Position numbers and translations under genes: made by a program
Assembly: GCA_015062715.1 (NCBI GenBank)
Contig: SUUD01000133.1
Location: 1 to 6,029 of the forward strand
Source: Olsenella sp.
Lineage (GTDB): Bacteria; Actinomycetota; Coriobacteriia; Coriobacteriales; Atopobiaceae
DNA: 6,029 nucleotides
Reading direction: 5' to 3'
The notes under the pieces: model-generated
Seen by the model: only the letters and a program-made list of their open reading frames with translations
Told to the model about the DNA's origin: nothing
Database searches by the model: none
Shown: piece after piece, positions 1-5,964 of the stretch
How positions within the stretch are numbered: position 1 is the stretch's first letter
How the letters are laid out: each line of letters begins with the position of its first letter

Positions 1-3000
1 GCAGCCCTCGGCCTCGATGACGTCGACCAGGTTGTTGTTGGCCGTGGGATGGAACTTCACCAGAATCTCGCCGACCACGCCCACGCGCGGCTTGGAGCGG
101 TCGTTCACCAGCGGCAGGGCCTCGAAGGCGTCGACCGTGTCCTGGCACAGCTGGTAGAACGCGCGCGCCGACGCCGTGGGGATGAGGTCGCGGGCACGGG
201 CCATGAGCTGGTCGTAGAGGGCGTTGGCCGCGCCGGGCGTGGCCTCGTAGGGGCGGCAGCGGTACAGCAGCTGCATGATGAGGTCGCCGTACAGCAGGGC
301 GTAGACGCACTTCACGATCAGGCCCGGCTTGAGGATGTTGAAGCCGGGGTTCTTCTCGTCCAGGCCGCGCGCCACCGACAGCGAGATCACGGGCACCTCG
401 GGGTGGCCGGAGTCCTTGAGCGCCTTGCGGATGAGGGCGATGTAGTTGGTGGCGCGGCAGCCGCCGCCGGTCTGGCTGATGAGGACGGCCGTGCGCGTGA
501 GGTCGTACTTGCCGCTTTCGATGGCCTCCATGATCTGGCCGGTGACCAGGATGGACGGGTAGCAGATGTCGTTGTTGACGTACTTGAGGCCTGCCTCGAC
601 CGCGCCGTGGTCGACCGAGGGAAGAAGCTCCGCGTTGTAGCCGTAGCGCTTCAGGATCCCCTTGACGATGTCGAAGTGGATGGGCGCCATCTGCGGGCAC
701 AGGATGGTGTAGCCGTCCTCGCGCATCTGCTCGGTGAAGCGCGGCTTTGACCAGGCCGAGCTGGTCGCCTCGCGGTAGACGGGCACGTGGGCGCTGGTGT
801 CGGTGTCGCGCATCTGCTCGAGCTTGCCGTCGGCCGTGTAGGTCTCCTGCGGCGCGACCTCGTGCGCGGTGCCCGCGGCGACCTCGCGCTCGAGCTCGGC
901 GCGCTGGTCGGTCAGGGCCGCCATGAGCGAGCGGATGCGGATGCGCGCGGCACCCAGGTTGGACACCTCGTCGATCTTGAGGACGGTGTAGATCTTGCCC
1001 GAGTTCTCCAGGATCTCCTGGACCTGGTCGGTGGTGAGGGCGTCCAGGCCGCAGCCAAAGCTGTTGAGCTGGATGAGGTCGAGGTCGTTGCGGGTGGCCA
1101 CGAAGCGCGCGGCACGGTACAGGCGCGAGTGGTACATCCACTGGTCGACCACGCGGATGGGGCGCTCGGGGCGCATCTTGTGCGAGACGCTGTCCTCGGT
1201 GAGCACGGCAAAGCCGAAGGAGTTCACCAGCTCGGGGATGGCGTGGTTGATCTCGGGGTCGTTGTGGTAGGGGCGGCCCGCCAGCACGATGCCGTGGCCG
1301 TCGTGCTCCTCGATCCAGGCGAGCGTCTCGTCGCCCTTCTCGCGGATGGCCTGCTTGAACGCGAGGTCGACCTCCCACGCGGCGTCGACCGCGCGGTTGA
1401 TCTCGGTGCGGGTGATGTGCGTGCCGCGCACGCGGCCGTGGCCCGCGGCGGCGTCGGCCTCGCGCTGGACCGAGACCGTCTCGTACAGACGGCGCTTGAG
1501 CTCGCGCTTGTTGTCATAGGGCAGGAACGGGTTGAGGAACTCCACGTCGTCGCGGGAAAGCTCGTCGACGTTGAGGCCAAGGGCCTGCGGGTAGCTCATG
1601 ACGATGGGGCAGTTGTAGTGGTTGCCCGCGGTCTCGTCCTCGCCGCGCTCCCAGCGGATGCAGGGCATCCAGATGAAGTCGGGGTCCTTGGCCAGCAGGT
1701 TCATGATGTGGCCGTGCGACAGCTTGGCCGGGTAGCACACGGACTCGGACGGCATGGACTCGATGCCCGCCTCGTAGACCTTCTTGTTCGACTGGTCGGA
1801 GAGGATGACCGAGAATCCCAGCTTGGTGAAGAACGCGTGCCAGAACGGGTAGTTCTCGTACATGTTGAGCGCGCGCGGGATGCCCACGGTGCCGCGCGGG
1901 GCGGTCTTTGCGGGAAGGACCGGCCGGTCGAAGAGCAGGTCGTTCTTGAACTTGAAGAGGTTGGGAGCCTCGGTGCGCTGCTTCTTGTGGCCGGCGCCCT
2001 TCTCGCAGCGGTTGCCGGTGATGAAGCGGCGGCCGCCGCCAAAGTCGTTGACCGTGAGCAGGCAGTTGTTCGAGCAGCGCCCGCAGTGGACCTTGGTCTG
2101 CCTGGCCGTGAGCGAGTCGATCTCGGTGCGGGAGAGCAAGGTCGAGACGCCGTCGGCGCCGGCACGGTCGCGCGCGAGCAGCGCCGCGCCGTAGGCGCCC
2201 ATGCAGCCGGCGATGTCGGGGCGGATGACGTCGCGGCCGGTGAGCAGCTCGAAGGCGCGCAGGGTGGCGTCGCTCATGAAGGTGCCGCCCTGGACCACCA
2301 CGTACTTGCCTATCTCGTCGAAGTCGCGCAGCTTGATGACCTTGAACAGGGCGTTCTTGATGACCGAGTAGGAGAGGCCGGCCGCGATGTCGCCCACGGT
2401 CGCGCCCTCCTTCTGGGCCTGCTTGACGCGGGAGTTCATGAAGACGGTGCAGCGGCTGCCCAGGTCGACCGGGTGCTCGGCGCGCACGGCCTCGGCGGCG
2501 AACTCCTCGACGCCCATGCCCATGGAGACCGCGAAGCTCTCGATGAAGCTGCCGCAGCCGCTCGAGCAGGCCTCGTTGAGCATGATGTGCTCGATGACGC
2601 CCTTCTCGACCTGCAGGCACTTCATGTCCTGGCCACCGATGTCCAGGATGAACTGGACGTCGGGCACGAAGGCCTTAGCGCCGCGCAGGTGCGCGACGGT
2701 CTCGATCTCGCCGGAGTCGGCGCGCAGGGCCTCGATGAGCAGGGCCTCGCCGTAGCCGGTGGTGGTCACGTGCCCGATGGTGGCGCCGGCGGGCATGTGG
2801 TCGTAGAAGTCGTCCATGATGACGCGCGCGGTGCCCAGCACGTCGCCGTTGTTGTTGCCGTACCAGGTGTGCAGCAGCTGGCCGTCCTCGCCCACCATCG
2901 CGGCCTTCATGGTCGTGGAGCCGGCGTCGATGCCGATGAAGACGCGGCCCTGGTAGCTGGCCAGGTCGCCACGCGGGACGACCTGGGCGTCGTGGCGCTC

Positions 3001-3975
3001 CCTGAAGGCGCGGTAGTCGTCCTCGGTGGCGAAGAGCGCGTCGAGGCGCTGGACCTCGGAGCCCTGGGTGTCGCCCAGGTTGTCGAGGGCCTCGATGACC
3101 TCGGCAAAGGTCACGTACTTGTCGGATTCGCCGGCCAGCGCCGCGCCGCTGGCCACGAAGAGGTGCGCGTTCTGGGGAACGATGCGGTGCTCCTCGTCGA
3201 GGGATAGCGTCTCGTAGAAGCGATGGCGCAGCTCGGAGAGGTACTGCAGCGGGCCGCCCAGGAAGGCCACGTGCCCGCGGATGGGGTGCCCGCACGCAAG
3301 GCCGCTCACGGTCTGGTTGGCCACGCTCTGAAAGATCGAGGCGGCCACGTCCGCGGGCGCGGCACCCTCGTTGAGCAGCGGCTGCACGTCGGACTTGGCA
3401 AAGACGCCGCAGCGGCTGGCGATGGGGTAGATGTGCGTGGCGTCCTTCGCGAGCTCGTTGAGACCCGAGGCGTCGGTGTGCAGCAGGCTCGCCATCTGGT
3501 CGATGAAGGCGCCGGTGCCGCCCGCGCAGGTGCCGTTCATGCGCTGCTCGATGCCGCCCTCGAAGTAGATGATCTTGGCATCCTCGCCGCCCAGCTCGAT
3601 GGCGCAGTCGGTCTGGGGAATGAGCGTCTCGACGGCGCGCTTGGAGGCGATGACCTCCTGCACGAACTCGAGGTCGAGCCACTTGGCCAGCAGCAGGCCG
3701 CCCGAGCCGGTGATCGAGACGCGCAGGCGCGCGTCGCCAAAGACGCGCCTGGCGCGCTCGAAGAGCTCCTTGGCCGTGGCGCGGATGTCGGTGTGGTGGC
3801 GCTGGTAGTTGGCATAGCACAGGCGGGCATCGTCATCGATGACGGCCAGCTTGACGGTGGTGGAGCCCACGTCGATGCCCAGGCGCAGGTTCTCGCCCGT
3901 CCAGTCGCGCGCGCTGGCGGGACGCAGCTCGGCGCCATCCTCGACCAGGTCGATCGTCTTGGTGGGTTCAGTCAT
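1..3975 (-). CDS. Giant fused acyl-CoA dehydratase activase / HgdB-like protein (3' end outside window)
   Basis: This gene encodes at least 1325 residues and runs off the left edge without a stop, so the C-terminus is missing. Two BadF/BadG/HgdC-type ATPase modules are visible. Module 1 (about residues 31-285) has GIDVGSTTVK, ITGSGG, ELGGEDAK and the cluster-type cysteines C150 (GTCAGGTG) and C189 (SRCGVF). Module 2 (about 344-605) has GIDAGSTTMK, TTGYGE, DIGGQDMK, C470/C474 and C509 (SRCTVF). A C631-x2-C-x3-C-x18-C657 motif follows. Next come a DUF2229-like part (about 695-985: VCYPAK C747, C772, C789, C975) and an HgdB-like part (about 1085 onward: C1093, ICYP C1138, GGGC C1173). In characterised relatives the activase is a homodimer bridged by one [4Fe-4S] cluster that uses ATP to send an electron into a dehydratase or reductase partner. 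Here activator and partner appear fused in one cytosolic chain. The substrate is unknown. The ATG at 3975 has a strong Shine-Dalgarno. Family assignment is confident; the enzymatic role is not. Confidence 0.93.
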   Translation of the reverse strand, partial: MTEPTKTIDLVEDGAELRPASARDWTGENLRLGIDVGSTTVKLAVIDDDARLCYANYQRHHTDIRATAKELFERARRVFGDARLRVSITGSGGLLLAKWLDLEFVQEVIASKRAVETLIPQTDCAIELGGEDAKIIYFEGGIEQRMNGTCAGGTGAFIDQMASLLHTDASGLNELAKDATHIYPIASRCGVFAKSDVQPLLNEGAAPADVAASIFQSVANQTVSGLACGHPIRGHVAFLGGPLQYLSELRHRFYETLSLDEEHRIVPQNAHLFVASGAALAGESDKYVTFAEVIEALDNLGDTQGSEVQRLDALFATEDDYRAFRERHDAQVVPRGDLASYQGRVFIGIDAGSTTMKAAMVGEDGQLLHTWYGNNNGDVLGTARVIMDDFYDHMPAGATIGHVTTTGYGEALLIEALRADSGEIETVAHLRGAKAFVPDVQFILDIGGQDMKCLQVEKGVIEHIMLNEACSSGCGSFIESFAVSMGMGVEEFAAEAVRAEHPVDLGSRCTVFMNSRVKQAQKEGATVGDIAAGLSYSVIKNALFKVIKLRDFDEIGKYVVVQGGTFMSDATLRAFELLTGRDVIRPDIAGCMGAYGAALLARDRAGADGVSTLLSRTEIDSLTARQTKVHCGRCSNNCLLTVNDFGGGRRFITGNRCEKGAGHKKQRTEAPNLFKFKNDLLFDRPVLPAKTAPRGTVGIPRALNMYENYPFWHAFFTKLGFSVILSDQSNKKVYEAGIESMPSESVCYPAKLSHGHIMNLLAKDPDFIWMPCIRWERGEDETAGNHYNCPIVMSYPQALGLNVDELSRDDVEFLNPFLPYDNKRELKRRLYETVSVQREADAAAGHGRVRGTHITRTEINRAVDAAWEVDLAFKQAIREKGDETLAWIEEHDGHGIVLAGRPYHNDPEINHAIPELVNSFGFAVLTEDSVSHKMRPERPIRVVDQWMYHSRLYRAARFVATRNDLDLIQLNSFGCGLDALTTDQVQEILENSGKIYTVLKIDEVSNLGAARIRIRSLMAALTDQRAELEREVAAGTAHEVAPQETYTADGKLEQMRDTDTSAHVPVYREATSSAWSKPRFTEQMREDGYTILCPQMAPIHFDIVKGILKRYGYNAELLPSVDHGAVEAGLKYVNNDICYPSILVTGQIMEAIESGKYDLTRTAVLISQTGGGCRATNYIALIRKALKDSGHPEVPVISLSVARGLDEKNPGFNILKPGLIVKCVYALLYGDLIMQLLYRCRPYEATPGAANALYDQLMARARDLIPTASARAFYQLCQDTVDAFEALPLVNDRSKPRVGVVGEILVKFHPTANNNLVDVIEAEGC

Positions 3976-4645
3976 GGGACTCCTCCTTCTGCTGCATGAG
4001 CGCGAGCCCATACGTGGGGACGTTGATGTCGAGCGGGAAGCCGTACAGGTCGCCGGGGCGGACAAAGGCCAGAAGCGTCATGACGCGGGCCATGGTCTCG
4101 GGCGTCTCGTGCATGCCGCCCTCGATCCACCGGCAGATGACGCCCACCTCGGCGGAGATGACGTAACTGATGTAGTACTCGAAGAACGCGCCGATGGCAC
4201 GCGCGTCGATGCCCTCGAGCGCGCGCGGGACCACGGCGTCAAAGACGGCGTCCTTGATGCGCGGGGCGAGACCCGGGTCTCCCCCGTCGCCCAGCAGGGC
4301 CGCATAGAGGCGGCCATGCTCAAAGATGTGCTCGAGCAGGCCAACCAACCCCGGGCAGGGCTCGTGGGCGTCGAGGCAGTCGTGCAGCTCGGCAAGGTGG
4401 ACCTGGGAGATGCGGCTCACATGTCCCACGAGCCCCTCGACCAGCTCGTCCTCGGTGCGCTGGACCAGGTCGGGGATGTCGTGGAAGTGCGAGTAGAACG
4501 TGCGACGCGTGATGCCGGCGCGCTCGCTCACGGCGGTGACCGTCACGCGGGTGAGGTCACCCGTGGCGGCTATCTCCTCGGCGAGGGCGTCGACCAACGC
4601 GCGGCGCGTGCGCAGGGCGCGGCGGTCGGTGCTGGCTTGGGTCAC
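3968..4645 (-). CDS. TetR/AcrR-family transcriptional regulator
   Basis: This encodes a 225-residue DNA-binding repressor-type protein of normal TetR length. The N-terminal helix-turn-helix is clear at about residues 34-56, with VTAVSERAGITRRTFYSHF matching the TetR signature (recognition helix RRTFYSHF). The remaining helices (about 60-215) form the ligand-binding and dimerisation part and resemble the C-terminal domain of DhaS-like TetR proteins; the ligand cannot be predicted. I chose the GTG at 4645 because GAGGAG lies 4 bases upstream and the TetR domain begins shortly after. An in-frame TTG at 4669 would add eight residues (MCNSERSI) but falls inside the operator-like repeat and has no ribosome-binding site. 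The stop overlaps the start of the giant activase gene by 8 bp, so both are probably on one mRNA and the regulator likely controls that gene and itself. The family call is firm; the target is inferred. Confidence 0.93.
   Translation of the reverse strand: MTQASTDRRALRTRRALVDALAEEIAATGDLTRVTVTAVSERAGITRRTFYSHFHDIPDLVQRTEDELVEGLVGHVSRISQVHLAELHDCLDAHEPCPGLVGLLEHIFEHGRLYAALLGDGGDPGLAPRIKDAVFDAVVPRALEGIDARAIGAFFEYYISYVISAEVGVICRWIEGGMHETPETMARVMTLLAFVRPGDLYGFPLDINVPTYGLALMQQKEESHD
3981..3988 (-). promoter_or_regulatory. Ribosome binding site of the giant activase gene, inside the TetR gene
   Basis: The minus strand reads AAGGAGGA, an almost complete Shine-Dalgarno, ending 5 bases before the ATG at 3975. 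It lies in the last codons of the TetR gene (QKEES), whose TGA at 3970-3968 falls just inside the next gene in the arrangement ATGACTGA. This fixes the start of the large protein and suggests translational coupling, with ribosomes finishing the regulator re-initiating on the activase. Confidence 0.85.
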
Positions 4646-4660
4646 GATGCTCCTCTCGCT

Positions 4661-4688
4661 ATTACACAATGTGAGTAGTATTGCACAA
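4661..4688 (-). promoter_or_regulatory. Possible promoter of the TetR-activase operon
   Basis: On the minus strand TTGTGC (4688-4683) is followed after 16 bases by TGTAAT (4666-4661). The -10 matches the housekeeping consensus at 5 of 6 positions and the -35 at only 3 of 6. Transcription would begin around 4654-4656, giving a very short leader that starts at or inside the ribosome-binding site GAGGAG (4655-4650), which is a weakness of the assignment. Both boxes lie within the tandem repeats, so a bound repressor would block them. Confidence 0.35.
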
Positions 4689-4699
4689 AGTGAGTAGTA
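4662..4699. repeat. Two tandem 19-bp repeats, candidate TetR operator
   Basis: Two immediately adjacent 19-bp units, TTACACAATGTGAGTAGTA (4662-4680) and TTGCACAAAGTGAGTAGTA (4681-4699), match at 17 of 19 positions. Each carries a small dyad CAC-N3-GTG, which is CACA-A-TGTG in the first unit. The tract is AT-rich against a very GC-rich background. It sits just upstream of the TetR gene and covers the likely -35/-10 region, as expected for an autoregulatory operator. Binding by this TetR is inferred from position and structure only. Confidence 0.6.
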
Positions 4700-4708
4700 A
4701 TACGAGAG

Positions 4709-4714
4709 GATAAT
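4709..4714 (+). promoter_or_regulatory. Weak candidate -10 box for the divergent hydrolase gene
   Basis: GATAAT matches the -10 consensus at 5 of 6 positions on the plus strand. No convincing -35 lies at 16-18 bases; the nearest TTG-containing hexamer, TTGCAC at 4681, is 22 bases away. If it is used, transcripts would carry a leader of roughly 145 bases holding the two hairpins listed below, and the TetR-site repeats would lie directly upstream. Confidence 0.2.
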
Positions 4715-4733
4715 GCACCCTCACCACATGTAG

Positions 4734-4761
4734 ATGCGGCAGCGCCGTCGCATGCGTTTTT
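4734..4761 (+). terminator. Possible weak terminator or attenuator hairpin in the hydrolase leader
   Basis: ATGCGGC (4734-4740) pairs with GTCGCAT (4747-4753), seven pairs including one G-T wobble, around a six-base loop. Then come GCG and five T residues (4757-4761). This resembles a short intrinsic terminator reading on the plus strand. No plus-strand gene lies upstream in the window, so if real it would act within the leader of the hydrolase gene. The stem is short and the T-run modest, so chance is a real alternative. Confidence 0.3.
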
Positions 4762-4788
4762 CGGGAAGTCACATGGGTTTGGCCAGCA

Positions 4789-4809
4789 AGGCGCGCAGGA
4801 GGCGCGCCT
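4789..4809 (+). other. Perfect 8-bp hairpin with AGGAG in the loop
   Basis: AGGCGCGC (4789-4796) and GCGCGCCT (4802-4809) form a perfect GC-rich stem around the five-base loop AGGAG. No T-run follows, so it is not an intrinsic terminator. The loop plus the next base spells AGGAGG, a strong Shine-Dalgarno 8 bases before an in-frame GTG at 4811 that would extend the hydrolase by 19 residues. It may be a translational control element or a chance palindrome in GC-rich sequence. Confidence 0.4.
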
Positions 4810-4867
4810 GGTGCGACAATCCGAGTTCGGATGCAAGTTCTTGACGGCGACACCCGAACGGAGACCG

Positions 4868-5920
4868 ATGGCCGAGGCAGATCAAGCGGCGCACTACTCC
4901 GCAGCCCACGAGGCGACCCGCAACCTGCGCGCCGTGAGCGGCATCCTGCTCGTCATGCTCGCGGTTGTCGTCGCCACCCTTGGCCTGCGCCAGGCACGTG
5001 CCACGTCGTCCGGGACGGGGGCCGCGACGCCAGGCTCGGTGGAGCTCTCCGTCTCCCATGGAGTACGGCAGGCGGCGGGCCTCGTCTCCCGGCACGAGCG
5101 CGTCGTCGCCGAGCATGCCCTGCTCGAGGTGGACCCCGAGCTCATCGACACGAGCGCCGAGGCCGTCCTCAAGACGCACGTCAGTGGAGCCGGCGTGAGC
5201 TCGACGGCACCGCTGGGCTTCTCGCAGACCTCGGAGGCCATCGCCCTCGACCAGGCCATCGCCGACTTCGAGGCCCACGACTACGTGCTGGGCTTCGCGC
5301 TGGTCGACGTGGGGACGGGGCGCGGGCTCTCGTACAACGCCGACGAGCCGCGCTATCCCGCCAGCTCCATCAAGGCCGCCTTCTGCACGATGGTCTACGA
5401 GCAGAACGGCCCGGTGAGCGAGGGGCTGGTCGCACCCTGCATCATCGAGTCGAGCAACGAGGCCTACCACGCGCTCTCCCGCGAGTACGGCCAGCAGGCC
5501 TTCGCGGACTGGCTCGCGCCCATGGCCCCCGAGGCCGCCGAGGACGCGGCCGAGCACCTCTACCCGTGGATCAGCCCGCGCGAGTTCCTGGTCGTGTGGC
5601 AGGAGATCTACCGCTTTGGCACGAGCGGCGAGCCCGGGTCTGCCGAGCTCGCCGGCTACCTGAGCCAGACGTCCACCTCCGCCTGGGGAGAGCTGCTGCG
5701 CGACGAGTGGGAGGTCTGGGACAAGGCCGGCTGGTACCCCACCACCACCGAGCGCGCGACCTGCGACTGCGGCGTCATCTTCAGCGACTGCGGCCCCTAC
5801 GTGGTCGTGGTCATGAGCGACGCCCCCGAGGACTTCGAGGCGCTCAAGCCCGTGCTCGACGCCATCAACGTCGCACACGGCAAGATGTGCGGCGGCTCGA
5901 CCGAGTCGCACCTCTCCTGA
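4868..5920 (+). CDS. Membrane-anchored class A beta-lactamase-like serine hydrolase
   Basis: The 350-residue protein has a short cytoplasmic N-terminus, one hydrophobic segment at about 24-41 (GILLVMLAVVVATLGL), an extracytoplasmic linker to about 120 and a penicillin-recognising serine hydrolase domain to about 340. The catalytic motifs are in order: S166-S-I-K169 (SxxK nucleophile), S195-S-N197 (SxN) and K286-A-G288 in place of KTG/KSG. Spacing fits the class A beta-lactamase fold, but I see no clear ExxLN omega-loop motif, so true beta-lactamase activity is doubtful. Cell-wall peptide processing or another hydrolytic role is as likely. Several cysteines (C299, C301, C308 among them) could form disulfides outside the cell. 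The ATG at 4868 has GGAG 4 bases upstream. The alternative GTG at 4811 has a better Shine-Dalgarno, but the 19 extra codons lack the GC-rich third positions of the gene body. It is divergent from the TetR operon and ends 44 bp before a large inverted repeat. Confidence 0.85.
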   Translation: MAEADQAAHYSAAHEATRNLRAVSGILLVMLAVVVATLGLRQARATSSGTGAATPGSVELSVSHGVRQAAGLVSRHERVVAEHALLEVDPELIDTSAEAVLKTHVSGAGVSSTAPLGFSQTSEAIALDQAIADFEAHDYVLGFALVDVGTGRGLSYNADEPRYPASSIKAAFCTMVYEQNGPVSEGLVAPCIIESSNEAYHALSREYGQQAFADWLAPMAPEAAEDAAEHLYPWISPREFLVVWQEIYRFGTSGEPGSAELAGYLSQTSTSAWGELLRDEWEVWDKAGWYPTTTERATCDCGVIFSDCGPYVVVVMSDAPEDFEALKPVLDAINVAHGKMCGGSTESHLS

Positions 5921-5964
5921 CGCCCGCCCGGGAGCCTCCCCGTGAGCGCAGCGCGTGACAGTGG

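Larger units (their letters stand above)
4651..4710. repeat. Interrupted inverted repeat flanking the tandem repeats
   Basis: TCCTCTCG-CT-ATTA (4651-4664) is mirrored by TAAT-A-CGAGAGGA (4698-4710). The arms match except for one extra base in the left arm, and the dyad is centred near 4680, exactly at the junction of the two 19-bp repeats. The left arm, read on the minus strand, contains the GAGGAG ribosome-binding site of the TetR gene. The structure could be a second layer of the operator, or in RNA a hairpin that sequesters the ribosome-binding site if transcription starts upstream of it. Confidence 0.55.

Noticed and set aside
49..750. A 233-codon plus-strand open frame
   Set aside because: Same antisense-shadow composition as the 806-codon frame, over the HgdB-like part of the real gene.
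1514..2620. A 368-codon minus-strand open frame in another reading frame of the activase gene
   Set aside because: Arginine/alanine/proline/histidine-rich shadow frame. The correct frame carries the DUF2229-like and ATPase motifs without interruption, so there is no frameshift to explain.
787..3207. An 806-codon open frame on the plus strand, opposite the giant activase gene
   Set aside because: Its translation is a low-complexity mix of V, G, A, L, D and H with no domain signature, and it lies antisense to a gene with clear conserved motifs throughout. GC-rich third positions remove stop codons on the opposite strand, which explains its length.
3223..3999. A 258-codon plus-strand open frame over the first ATPase module
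   Set aside because: It is antisense to the GIDVGSTT/CAGGTG-containing module, has no recognisable domain, and its composition is typical of a shadow frame.
4646..4669. TTG at 4669 as the TetR start
   Set aside because: It lies inside the operator-like repeat, has no Shine-Dalgarno, and overlaps the probable -10. The GTG at 4645 is preceded by GAGGAG.
4773..4844. A 23-codon plus-strand mini-ORF (ATG at 4773, arginine-rich)
   Set aside because: No ribosome-binding site before the ATG, and its arginine run comes from the GC-rich palindrome at 4789-4809.
4769..5911. A 380-codon minus-strand open frame opposite the hydrolase gene
   Set aside because: The plus-strand frame has SxxK, SxN and KAG motifs in order plus a membrane segment. 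The minus frame has no domain and shadow-like composition.
5924..5940. Small GGGA/TCCC hairpin just after the hydrolase stop as its terminator
   Set aside because: A four-pair stem with a three-base loop and no T-run; not convincing as an intrinsic terminator.
4831..5958. A 375-codon plus-strand open frame overlapping the hydrolase in another frame
   Set aside because: Extremely arginine-rich and lacking motifs; a shadow of the true frame.
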